The notes: generated by a model not told the origin, from the letters alone. Counted from the stretch's first letter, positions 1 through 5,604 are shown. The stretch: 5,604 nt of DNA from Pseudomonadota bacterium (GCA_021809225.1 JAKBAL010000170.1:1-5604), one strand, 5' to 3'. Numbers and translations: made by a program.

Positions 1-689
1 CGTTTTATCTCATGCAGGTTATCTATAGCCTTTTTTGGATATATTTGCGTTCCATTTTTTTCGGACGTGCTTTCACCCAATACTTCTGAGGCACTTCGTG
101 TTTTATCTGTAAAAAACAAGAGAAGATTATCTTCTAGCTCGTGCATTTTATTTTTTGATATTTTTAAGGAATTTATATTAACCGAATCGTCAGGATTAAA
201 TTGAAAAGACCTTATTCCTCCATAGGTTGCAATGTACTGATCCTGTTTTCCAACAGGGCATCCAAGTTTTTCTATCTCCATTTTACAGGCAAGTTCTGCC
301 AAGCTTTGTCGCTCCAAAAATGTATTCGTAAACTCACTAAGAGCCTGAATTAAGCAACAAGTAAAGGAGCCAGAAGATCCAAGTCCTGTCCCAGCTGGTA
401 CGTCCGCCAAGGTCGTAATTTCAATTCTAGGCTGTTTAGCGTTTTCTCCATAAAAATATTTTAATGTCTCTCTCATAATATTGTGATTAATAGAATCAAA
501 ATTCTCTACATGCTCTATTTCTGAATATTTTAAAAATACTCCGGGAAAAAATGGCTCAATAACTGTAACATATATATATTTATCAATGGCGGCTGAAACC
601 AAAGACCCTCCAAATTCTCTATAATAGAAAGGAAGATCTGTCCCTCCTCCACAAATTGATATTCTAAGGGGACTACGAGCAATAATCAT
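1..689 (-). CDS. GHMP-family sugar kinase, HddA-like heptose-7-phosphate kinase (partial, C-terminus off the left edge)
   Basis: This is the N-terminal 229 codons of a GHMP kinase; the end of the gene lies beyond the left edge. It opens MIIARSPLRISICGGGTDLP, and the RSPLRI...GGGTDLP signature is typical of the HddA / GDP-heptose branch. The phosphate-binding motif PAGTGLGSSGS is at residues 98-108, and the GKQDQY...GG motif is near 147-158. HddA enzymes phosphorylate D-glycero-D-manno-heptose 7-phosphate in the cytoplasm to the 1,7-bisphosphate, on the way to GDP-heptose for surface polysaccharide. Family members run to roughly 330-350 residues, so about a third is missing. The ATG (687-689) lies inside the end of the upstream oxidoreductase gene, with a 17-bp overlap and GGAG at 701-704, 11 nt upstream. 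Translational coupling is likely. The region is A/T-rich, about 35% G+C over the first 300 bases by hand count. The family call is firm; the exact sugar substrate is inferred, and a related sugar kinase is possible. Confidence 0.85.
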   Translation of the reverse strand, partial: MIIARSPLRISICGGGTDLPFYYREFGGSLVSAAIDKYIYVTVIEPFFPGVFLKYSEIEHVENFDSINHNIMRETLKYFYGENAKQPRIEITTLADVPAGTGLGSSGSFTCCLIQALSEFTNTFLERQSLAELACKMEIEKLGCPVGKQDQYIATYGGIRSFQFNPDDSVNINSLKISKNKMHELEDNLLLFFTDKTRSASEVLGESTSEKNGTQIYPKKAIDNLHEIK

Positions 690-1656
690 AACCTGATTTT
701 CTCCTTATCGATTGAACAATAGAAAGAACAGCTTGTGCATCTTCTGGACCTGGCTCAAGATGTGTTTTCGTTTTAATACTATTTAAAAAAGCGAGAAATT
801 CATTTCTCCATGAAGAATCGGAAGCGGGAAATTCCCATATAATTGTTTCTGGAGGTCCCATATGAGGTAACATACGATAAAACATTAGTCGTTCAACACC
901 ATAACTTCCACCAAGTCCTTCTATTTTTAATTTTCCTGTTTTTCCAAAAATTTCAAAAGAAAAAGTATTCTTCCATTCTGTCCAACTGGCATGAAGAAAG
1001 GCAGTTTTTTGATCTTCAGTACGAAGTAACAAAAAGCCATTATCTTCAACCTTACTATTCCAAAAATAGCTTGTAGCCCATCCTTCGATGGTCGTGAAAT
1101 CACCTAAAAACCATCGTGCTAAATCAATGAGATGTGTACCTTGATCAACTAATTCTCCTCCTCCTGAGATTTCTGGATTAAACCTCCATTCTTTTTCATA
1201 TCCAAGCCTTCCTCCATGACCATAATGAGCGCGAATAAACATCAATGGACCAATCTCTCCTGCATCAACAAGTTGTTTAGCCTTCTGCAATGCAGGATGA
1301 TATCGATGGTTAAATCCGACATGAACAAGTACTTGGTTTTCTTTCGCAGCTTTAATTATAGGAGTAAGTTCTTCAGGAAACCTAGCTCCTGGCTTTTCTA
1401 AAAGAACATGTTTTCCTGTATTTACCATCTCTAAGGCTATTTCGGGAAGGAGATGGTGGGGAGTCGAAACAATCACTAAATCCAAATCTGCATCAGCAAC
1501 CTTACGCCAGCTAGCAGTATGGCGAGCACCTAACAAGTTTCCTAGAGAAGAAGCCTTTTCTTCATCTGTATCAGCAACAATTTTAACTTGTCCTTCTGAT
1601 ATATTCTGAGCACGCTTATACCCAATAAGTCCACATCCAATAATTCCTATTTTCAT
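673..1656 (-). CDS. Gfo/Idh/MocA-family NAD(P)-dependent sugar oxidoreductase
   Basis: This complete 327-residue protein has the normal length for the family. The N-terminal Rossmann fold shows GCGLIG (G7, G9, G12), with acidic D29 after the second strand, which suggests preference for NAD(H). The family motif EKP is at 87-89 (K88 is the expected catalytic or cofactor-contacting lysine), and N116-H117-R118 follows. The C-terminal substrate domain carries the GGGELVDQGTHLIDLARW block, with D171, H175 and D178 in the DxGxHxxD pattern. Such enzymes oxidise or reduce a hydroxyl or keto group on sugars, inositols or nucleotide sugars in the cytoplasm. The downstream overlapping HddA-like kinase suggests surface-polysaccharide sugar synthesis. 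The start is chosen because the Rossmann strand begins at residue 2. No strong Shine-Dalgarno precedes it; only a purine stretch, AAAGAAA, is visible. Substrate specificity cannot be read from the sequence. Confidence 0.9.
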   Translation of the reverse strand: MKIGIIGCGLIGYKRAQNISEGQVKIVADTDEEKASSLGNLLGARHTASWRKVADADLDLVIVSTPHHLLPEIALEMVNTGKHVLLEKPGARFPEELTPIIKAAKENQVLVHVGFNHRYHPALQKAKQLVDAGEIGPLMFIRAHYGHGGRLGYEKEWRFNPEISGGGELVDQGTHLIDLARWFLGDFTTIEGWATSYFWNSKVEDNGFLLLRTEDQKTAFLHASWTEWKNTFSFEIFGKTGKLKIEGLGGSYGVERLMFYRMLPHMGPPETIIWEFPASDSSWRNEFLAFLNSIKTKTHLEPGPEDAQAVLSIVQSIRRKSGYDYCS

Positions 1657-1681
1657 GTTATCATTTCTTTGTTTAATGAGG

Positions 1682-1709
1682 CATATAAAAAAGTAAGAGT
1701 TACAGTAAA
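1682..1709 (-). promoter_or_regulatory. Candidate promoter of the leftward sugar operon
   Basis: Read leftward, TTTACT (1704-1709) and TATATG (1682-1687) are separated by 16 nt. Each matches the sigma-70 consensus at 4 of 6 positions. Transcription would begin near 1675, leaving a leader of about 20 nt before the oxidoreductase ATG at 1656. A second candidate -10, TATGAT at 1734-1739, lies farther upstream but lacks a good -35 at proper spacing. These are pattern matches in very A/T-rich DNA. Confidence 0.25.
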
Positions 1710-1860
1710 AAAGCTGCTTAGACGTGGAAAACTATCATAATATTAGAAAACAATGCAAGAAACTTTTTTCAATAAGATTGCAAAAAGATAAAAAATCCTT
1801 CTCTCTATAAAAAGGGCCTCTTCCTTCTGCAGTATTTCTTTTCCTCGCTACACGTCACAT

Positions 1861-1918
1861 TTAAAAAAAAACAATTTTAAAAAAAACACTTGCTAAAAAT
1901 AATTTTTGCTCGCATATT
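1861..1918 (+). promoter_or_regulatory. Promoter with A-tract upstream element for the small exported peptide
   Basis: The -35 box TTGCTA (1890-1895) and -10 box CATATT (1913-1918) are separated by exactly 17 nt, each matching sigma-70 consensus at 4 of 6 positions. Immediately upstream (1861-1889) are two long A runs flanking a CAATTTT stretch. This resembles an UP element bound by the RNA polymerase alpha subunit and suggests strong expression. Transcription would begin near 1925, giving a leader of about 40 nt before the preferred start codon. The assignment rests on pattern and position only. Confidence 0.5.
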
Positions 1919-1963
1919 CAACTCGCCTCATTTAGGGGTATTTTATTTATGGAGAAAAACACT

Positions 1964-2131
1964 ATGAAGTCATTAGCTTATACATTAGTTGCCCTTTTCA
2001 GCATGTTCACAGTTGCTCAAGCAGACGATGCAGCAAAGAGCGCAGCTCCTACAGAAGAAGTTATTGCTGAAGAAGCAGTGATTGAGCCAGCACCAGTTGA
2101 AGGATCAACTGAAAAGCCAGCACAAGAGTAA
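1964..2131 (+). CDS. Small exported acidic peptide of unknown function
   Basis: I do not recognise this gene. From the ATG at 1964 it encodes 55 residues. There is a lysine at position 2, a hydrophobic core (LAYTLVALFSMFTV) and an AQA-DD junction at residues 18-22, which together form a classic Sec signal peptide cleaved after A20. The predicted mature peptide is only 35 residues, rich in Ala, Glu and Pro, with 10 acidic and 2 basic residues and no Cys. It is likely disordered and periplasmic or secreted. It contains a small internal near-repeat, EEVIA / EEAVI. The start at 1964 is preferred because GGAG (1951-1954) lies 9 nt upstream. An in-frame ATG at 1949, with AGGGG 10 nt upstream, would add five residues (MEKNT) and still give a signal peptide. 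The gene sits between its own promoter and its own terminator, so it looks monocistronic. It is too short and low in complexity for a functional assignment. Confidence 0.75.
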   Translation: MKSLAYTLVALFSMFTVAQADDAAKSAAPTEEVIAEEAVIEPAPVEGSTEKPAQE

Positions 2132-2161
2132 CTTATCAACACCTTAGTTGAAAAGTTTTTA

Positions 2162-2192
2162 AAAAAGGGAAATGTTTTTCATTTCCCTTTTT
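2162..2192 (+). terminator. Intrinsic terminator after the small peptide gene
   Basis: A perfect hairpin: GGGAAATG (2167-2174), loop TTTTT (2175-2179) and CATTTCCC (2180-2187). It is flanked by AAAAA on the left (2162-2166) and TTTTT on the right (2188-2192), which extends the pairing and supplies the U-tract. It begins 30 nt after the stop codon at 2129-2131. Because the flanks are symmetric it could also act on leftward transcription, though no leftward gene ends here. It separates the peptide transcript from ftsK. Confidence 0.9.
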
Positions 2193-2193
2193 C

Positions 2194-2222
2194 TTGACCC
2201 CTCAAAAGAACTCGTGTATTTC
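2194..2222 (+). promoter_or_regulatory. Candidate ftsK promoter just after the terminator
   Basis: TTGACC (2194-2199, 5 of 6 to the -35 consensus) and TATTTC (2217-2222, 3 of 6 to the -10) are separated by exactly 17 nt. Transcription would start about 2229-2230, at or next to the ftsK ATG (2230), implying a leaderless or nearly leaderless mRNA. This fits the lack of any Shine-Dalgarno before that ATG and the presence of a terminator immediately upstream. The -10 match is weak. Confidence 0.35.
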
Positions 2223-2229
2223 CTCAGTT

Positions 2230-4449
2230 ATGGTTTTTTTGAGCTCAAAAAAAGTAGTAACGTCTTTCCTCCGCAGTTGGCTCTACGAGCTCACCGGTCT
2301 TTGTTTTTTGATTTTCTCTCTTGCGCTTAGTGCGTCTCTTTTAACCCACGCTCCCACAGACCCTTCTTGGAATCTAGTAGTGGATAGTGAGATTCAAAAC
2401 CTTTTAGGATCTTTGGGGGCTGTTACGAGCGATCTCTTTTTGCAATTTTTTGGTCCTTTAAGCTATATTCTGGCGCTTTTTTTTCTCACAATGGGTTTTT
2501 TTCTTTTCACCCATCCGAAAGGATCTTCCCTTCTCCTTCGCACCACTCTTTTTCTAAGTGGCTTTCTCCTTCTTCTCTCAAGTCTTTCCTATTGGGGGAA
2601 AGGGGGCGCTTTTGGGTATCTTCTTCTTAAAAACCTAGATGGAATTCCTGTCTCTCCTTTATGCCTTTCCCTCTCTCTTTTAGCTTTAAGCCTTCCCCTG
2701 CTTCTTTTTACAAGCGGTTTTAAATTTTCTTATCTAAAGAGATTTAGCTTTTTGATACAAAAGCCGCCTCAAAAAATTAAAAAAGTAAGGAAATCTTCTT
2801 CTTCACCGTTGGAAAAAGACGAGGATATGGAAACCAAAGAGGTTCCCCGGGATACCTCCCTTCGGTTAAGGGAGTTTGTGAAGCCACACCCTCAAAAAGA
2901 AGCTCCAAAATCATCACCTTCTCTCAAACCCTTTGATGGAGATGAACCCTATCAACTTCCTCCTCTTGAACTCTTATATCTTCCCAAAAATTTTTCACAA
3001 AAGTTAGATTTTGATCAAGATGCTCTTCAAAAAACTGCTGAATCACTTGAATCGGTTCTCAATGATTATGGAATTCGTGGAGAAATTGTTGGTGTTAAAC
3101 CAGGGCCTGTCGTAACTCTTTACGAGCTTGAGCCTGCTCCAGGTGTCAAATCTTCTCGTGTCATTGGCCTTGCAGATGATATTGCACGGTCATTAAGCGC
3201 CATTTCTGCACGTGTTGCTGTTGTTCCTGGTAAAAATGTTATTGGGATTGAACTCCCGAATAAGACAAGAGAAACCGTCCATTTACGGGATCTTCTCTCT
3301 CATGATGACTATGAAAAATCAAAAGCTCACCTGACCCTCATCTTAGGAAAAGATATCAGTGGAGCCCCTATCATTGCTGATTTAGCGCGCATGCCCCATC
3401 TTCTCGTTGCTGGAACAACGGGATCCGGGAAATCAGTTGCTGTGAATGCCATGATTCTGTCCTTGATTTATCGACTCCCCCCTGAACGTTGCAAGTTTAT
3501 TATGATTGACCCTAAAATGCTGGAGCTTTCTATTTATGATGGAATTCCGCATCTTTTATCCCCTGTCGTTACAGAGCCCAAAAAAGCTGTGGTGGCCCTT
3601 CGTTGGGTTGTAAGGGAGATGGAGAGTCGATATCAAGCCATGTCCAAACTTTCTGTGCGTAATATTGAGGGGTATAACCAACGAATTCTTGAAGCTAAGT
3701 CGCGAGGAGAGCTTATTTCGCGTCGCGTCCAAACGGGATTTGATCCTGAAACTGGAAAACCCATTTTTGAAGAGCAACCCCTTCCTATGGAACCTCTTCC
3801 TTTTATCGTTGTTGTTGTCGATGAGATGGCCGATTTGATGTTGGTCGCAGGAAAAGAAATTGAATCCGCTGTCCAACGTCTTGCTCAAATGGCACGCGCT
3901 GCAGGTATTCACCTTATTATGGCAACCCAAAGGCCTTCTGTCGATGTTATAACAGGAACGATTAAGGCCAACTTTCCAACCCGTATTAGCTTTCAAGTTA
4001 GCTCTAAAATCGACAGTCGTACCATTTTGAATGAGCAAGGAGCCGAACAACTTCTCGGCCAAGGCGACATGCTTTATATGGCATCTGGTGGACGAATTTC
4101 CCGCGTTCATGGTCCTTATGTTGGCGACGGCGACGTAGAAAAAGTTGTTCAATTCTTAAAATCCCAAAGCGAACCTTCTTACATAGAAGATATCACGATT
4201 GATCCTTCTGGGCCTGAACTTAGCTTTGGGGATGAAGGAGGTAGCGAAGAAGACGCTCTTTATCAACAAGCGCTAGCCCTTGTTTATCGTGAGGGAAAAG
4301 CTTCCACAAGTTTTATTCAACGCCACTTAAAAATCGGGTATAATCGTGCTGCACGCCTTATTGAACAAATGGAAGAAGAAGGCATTGTTAGTAGTCCAAA
4401 CCACGTAGGCAAACGGGAAGTCCTTGGAAGAGGATCTCAGGAGAATTAA
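2230..4449 (+). CDS. ftsK: DNA translocase FtsK
   Basis: From the ATG at 2230 this is 739 residues, near the length of alphaproteobacterial FtsK. It is a septum-anchored hexameric ATPase that pumps chromosomal DNA during division and activates XerCD recombination at dif. The N-terminus has four hydrophobic segments, at about 22-40, 73-94, 100-120 and 140-163. A short charged, Ser/Pro-rich linker runs to about 240. The alpha/beta motor follows, with Walker A GTTGSGKS at 395-402 and Walker B ending in D531-E532 (VVVVDEMADL). MATQRPSVDVITG and the downstream RISFQVSSKIDSRTIL block are hallmark FtsK/SpoIIIE motifs. The C-terminal gamma winged helix is at about 678-733, including RAARLIEQMEEEGIV, and would read KOPS-type sequences. 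An in-frame TTG at 2194 would add 12 residues, but it abuts the terminator, has no ribosome-binding site and coincides with the likely -35 box, so ATG 2230 is preferred. No frame disruption or missing key residue is seen. Confidence 0.97.
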   Translation: MVFLSSKKVVTSFLRSWLYELTGLCFLIFSLALSASLLTHAPTDPSWNLVVDSEIQNLLGSLGAVTSDLFLQFFGPLSYILALFFLTMGFFLFTHPKGSSLLLRTTLFLSGFLLLLSSLSYWGKGGAFGYLLLKNLDGIPVSPLCLSLSLLALSLPLLLFTSGFKFSYLKRFSFLIQKPPQKIKKVRKSSSSPLEKDEDMETKEVPRDTSLRLREFVKPHPQKEAPKSSPSLKPFDGDEPYQLPPLELLYLPKNFSQKLDFDQDALQKTAESLESVLNDYGIRGEIVGVKPGPVVTLYELEPAPGVKSSRVIGLADDIARSLSAISARVAVVPGKNVIGIELPNKTRETVHLRDLLSHDDYEKSKAHLTLILGKDISGAPIIADLARMPHLLVAGTTGSGKSVAVNAMILSLIYRLPPERCKFIMIDPKMLELSIYDGIPHLLSPVVTEPKKAVVALRWVVREMESRYQAMSKLSVRNIEGYNQRILEAKSRGELISRRVQTGFDPETGKPIFEEQPLPMEPLPFIVVVVDEMADLMLVAGKEIESAVQRLAQMARAAGIHLIMATQRPSVDVITGTIKANFPTRISFQVSSKIDSRTILNEQGAEQLLGQGDMLYMASGGRISRVHGPYVGDGDVEKVVQFLKSQSEPSYIEDITIDPSGPELSFGDEGGSEEDALYQQALALVYREGKASTSFIQRHLKIGYNRAARLIEQMEEEGIVSSPNHVGKREVLGRGSQEN
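4439..4444 (+). promoter_or_regulatory. Ribosome-binding site of lolA inside the ftsK end
   Basis: AGGAGA lies 7 nt before the lolA ATG at 4452 and within the last codons of ftsK. It is the strongest Shine-Dalgarno in the window. It fixes the lolA start and suggests that translation of the two genes is coupled. Confidence 0.85.
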
Positions 4450-4451
4450 AA

Positions 4452-5051
4452 ATGAAGATAAAAAAAATAGCGTATATTCTGATCATCTTGAGCTTTTCTT
4501 TTAAAAATGCGATCGCTCTTGAAGAGACCCAACTGTATGAAAATTATCTCAATGAGCTTAAAACCCTTACAGGAAATTTCACCCAGATAAACAATAACGG
4601 TCAGACAATCACGGGAACGATACAAATCTCTCGACCCGGTAAGATGCGCCTCACATATGATCCCCCCTCAAGTCTCCTTATTGTCGCCGACGGTAAATGG
4701 CTTATCACCATGGATACGGCAGCAGATCAGGTGGATTACGTTTCTTTAGACAAGACTCCTGCAGCTTTTATTTTGAATCCCAATGTTAATTTTAATCGGG
4801 ATGTTGAAGTTATGAGTATTGTTCCAAAAGATGAAACAACTGAGATTTCCCTTATCCGCAAAGAGGAGCCAGATGCAGGCCGTATTACCCTTGTTTTTCA
4901 AGAGAACCCTATTGCTCTTAAAGAATGGAGTATTATTGACCCTCAAGGAGCTGAAACCCGTGTTGTTCTTTCCAATACAGAACTCAATGTTCCTTTGGAC
5001 TCTAGTCTCTTCTTCGTCAAAAGTCCGAATTTGATTCAGCAGATATTTTAA
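4452..5051 (+). CDS. lolA: Outer-membrane lipoprotein carrier protein LolA
   Basis: The product has 199 residues, within the usual LolA range. LolA is the periplasmic chaperone that takes mature lipoproteins from the LolCDE transporter in the inner membrane and delivers them to the outer membrane. Residues 1-22 form a signal peptide with KIKK at the n-region, a hydrophobic core and a likely cut after AIA before LEET. Family features follow: LTGNFTQ near 39-45 and the G-I-SRPGKMRLTYDPP block at about 55-72, which contains the conserved arginine and the RPGKxRxxY pattern. The later ALKEWSIIDPQG segment (155-166) matches the W-x(2)-D-x-Q-G strand of the LolA half-barrel. The gene starts 2 nt after the ftsK stop with a strong Shine-Dalgarno, so both are very probably one operon. 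The ftsK-lolA order is common in Alphaproteobacteria. No clear terminator hairpin follows the stop codon. Confidence 0.93.
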   Translation: MKIKKIAYILIILSFSFKNAIALEETQLYENYLNELKTLTGNFTQINNNGQTITGTIQISRPGKMRLTYDPPSSLLIVADGKWLITMDTAADQVDYVSLDKTPAAFILNPNVNFNRDVEVMSIVPKDETTEISLIRKEEPDAGRITLVFQENPIALKEWSIIDPQGAETRVVLSNTELNVPLDSSLFFVKSPNLIQQIF

Positions 5052-5079
5052 CTGTCCGCCACCCTCTCTTTTAATCGTA

Positions 5080-5119
5080 TTGCTGAAAGCCATTTCAAAG
5101 AGTACATTAAAAATATAAT
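5080..5119 (+). promoter_or_regulatory. Candidate promoter(s) of the bd oxidase operon
   Basis: Two overlapping candidates lie in the lolA-cydA spacer. One pairs TTGCTG (5080-5085) with TACATT (5103-5108) at 17 nt. The other is a perfect TATAAT at 5114-5119 whose upstream -35 region (near 5091-5098, CATTTCAA) is poor. Transcription from the perfect box would start near 5126 and leave a leader of about 17 nt. I see no FNR-like TTGAT-N4-ATCAA site, so oxygen control cannot be claimed from the sequence. Confidence 0.4.
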
Positions 5120-5133
5120 TTTAAACAAATTGC

Positions 5134-5140
5134 GGATAAG
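5134..5140 (+). promoter_or_regulatory. Ribosome-binding site of cydA/cioA
   Basis: GGATAAG precedes the ATG at 5143; its GGA lies 6 nt from the start. It is of moderate strength and supports this start codon, as does alignment of the N-terminus with known CydA/CioA proteins. Confidence 0.55.
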
Positions 5141-5142
5141 AA

Positions 5143-5604
5143 ATGGAATTTGATCCGACCCTCCTTTCACGAATTCAGTTTGGTTTTACAATTAGTTTTC
5201 ACATTATTTTCCCTTCTCTTACAATTGGCTTAGCAAGTTGGCTCGCGGTTGTTGAAGGGCTTTGGCTTAAAACAGGAGATGAAGTCTATCAAGAAATCTA
5301 TAAACTTTGGGTTAAAATTTTTGCTGTCACTTTTGGTATGGGAGTTGTATCCGGTGTTGTCATGTCCTATCAATTTGGCACAAACTGGTCTGTTTTTTCT
5401 GATAGGACTGGAAATATTTTGGGTCCTTTACTTGCATTTGAAGTATTAACAGCTTTTTTTCTTGAGTCATCTTTTCTTGGTATTATGCTTTTTGGGTGGG
5501 GTAGAGTCACACGAGGAATGCATTTTATATCAACAATCATTGTTGCGCTTGGGACCGTCATTTCAGCTTTTTGGATACTTTCTGAGAATAGTTGCATGAA
5601 AACC
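5143..5604 (+). CDS. cydA: Cytochrome bd-type quinol oxidase subunit I, CioA-like (partial, C-terminus off the right edge)
   Basis: These 154 N-terminal codons run open to the right edge; the family is about 450-520 residues long. Subunit I binds hemes b558, b595 and d in the inner membrane, oxidises quinol and reduces oxygen to water. The start MEFDPTLLSRIQFGFTISFH places H20 at the heme-ligand position equivalent to His19 of E. coli CydA. YQFGTNWS (76-83) is a family hallmark. E100 and E108 in the FEVLTAFFLESSF block correspond to E. coli Glu99 and Glu107. Phrases such as GLASWLAVVEGLWLKT, FAVTFGMGVVSGVVM and GPLLAFEVLTAFFLE resemble the cyanide-insensitive CioA branch more than E. coli CydA. 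One oddity is NSCMKT at 149-154, where relatives usually read N-S/G-W-M-Q: the Trp is Cys (C151) and the Gln is Lys. A cydB/cioB would be expected downstream. The gene has its own spacer and promoter candidates and is probably separate from ftsK-lolA. Confidence 0.95.
   Translation, partial: MEFDPTLLSRIQFGFTISFHIIFPSLTIGLASWLAVVEGLWLKTGDEVYQEIYKLWVKIFAVTFGMGVVSGVVMSYQFGTNWSVFSDRTGNILGPLLAFEVLTAFFLESSFLGIMLFGWGRVTRGMHFISTIIVALGTVISAFWILSENSCMKT

Larger units (their letters stand above)
1657..1963. other. Divergent intergenic spacer
   Basis: This A/T-rich stretch of about 300 bp separates the leftward sugar operon from the rightward peptide gene. Apart from the promoter candidates listed separately, I see no gene, tRNA, clear terminator or long inverted repeat in it. 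It contains several homopolymer A runs, most notably at 1862-1888. Confidence 0.6.

Noticed and set aside
843..1401. Two short rightward open frames (843-1076 and 1216-1401) inside the oxidoreductase
   Set aside because: Both are antisense to a complete, well-conserved gene, have no domain signature and are best explained as shadows.
1653..1742. Open leftward frame of about 30 codons ending in a TGA that overlaps the oxidoreductase ATG (ATGA type)
   Set aside because: It looks like the coupled end of an upstream gene. However, it is closed by a TAA at 1743-1745, has no usable start codon except two codons before its end, and is A/T-rich spacer sequence.
1751..1792. Possible hairpin CTTTTT...AAAAAG in the divergent spacer
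   Set aside because: The stem is only six pairs, almost all A-T, with a long loop and no GC core. It is expected by chance in such A/T-rich DNA.
2194..2229. TTG at 2194 as the ftsK start
   Set aside because: It sits one base after the terminator T-tract, so there is no room for a leader or ribosome-binding site. It also coincides with a good -35 box. ATG 2230 already gives a normal N-terminal cytoplasmic segment before the first membrane helix.
2594..2608. G-rich run GGGGGAAAGGGGG inside ftsK, considered as a KOPS-like FtsK-orienting site
   Set aside because: It does not fit GGGNAGGG, is a single occurrence and is explained by Trp-Gly-Lys-Gly-Gly codons in the protein.
2500..2730. Long pyrimidine-rich stretch on the + strand
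   Set aside because: It is explained by Leu, Ser and Phe codons in the third and fourth membrane helices of FtsK.
3556..4152. A 198-codon leftward open frame opposite the ftsK motor domain
   Set aside because: It lies wholly antisense to the most conserved part of ftsK. Its translation looks like a non-protein composition with no recognisable domain, and it has no promoter or ribosome-binding site of its own. It is a by-product of the codon usage of ftsK.
4746..5597. Several short open frames overlapping lolA and cydA on both strands
   Set aside because: They overlap genes with strong family matches, have no coding support of their own and include no plausible start signals.

Overview
The window reads as a piece of a Gram-negative, probably alphaproteobacterial chromosome. 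The evidence is an ftsK-lolA pair in the order commonly seen in Alphaproteobacteria, a periplasmic lipoprotein carrier (so an outer membrane is present), sugar genes of the lipopolysaccharide/heptose type, and a cyanide-insensitive-type bd quinol oxidase. The moderately low G+C and the A/T-rich intergenic spacers would fit a host-associated lineage such as Holosporales, but that placement is inference and cannot be settled from one window.

Layout. Positions 1-1656 hold a leftward two-gene operon: a Gfo/Idh/MocA-family oxidoreductase (673-1656), then a GHMP-family sugar kinase resembling heptose-7-phosphate kinase HddA (1-689, running off the left edge). The two genes overlap by 17 bp. A spacer of about 300 bp separates this operon from the rightward genes and carries promoters facing both ways. 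The first rightward gene (1964-2131) encodes a tiny exported acidic peptide. It has its own promoter with an A-tract upstream element and its own intrinsic terminator (2162-2192).

Directly after that terminator, ftsK (2230-4449) encodes the membrane-anchored DNA translocase that links chromosome segregation to division. It is followed 2 nt later by lolA (4452-5051), the periplasmic chaperone that carries lipoproteins to the outer membrane. A 91-bp spacer with a perfect TATAAT box leads to cydA/cioA (5143 to the right edge), subunit I of a bd-type quinol oxidase.

The themes are cell envelope and division (surface-sugar precursors, FtsK, LolA, a small exported peptide) followed by a terminal respiratory oxidase. 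No tRNA, rRNA, CRISPR array, insertion sequence or phage gene was seen. I found no clear new multi-gene system. The points most worth a second look are the tiny exported peptide with strong-looking expression signals, a possibly leaderless ftsK transcript, a Trp-to-Cys change in a conserved motif of the oxidase, and a drop in G+C across the sugar operon.
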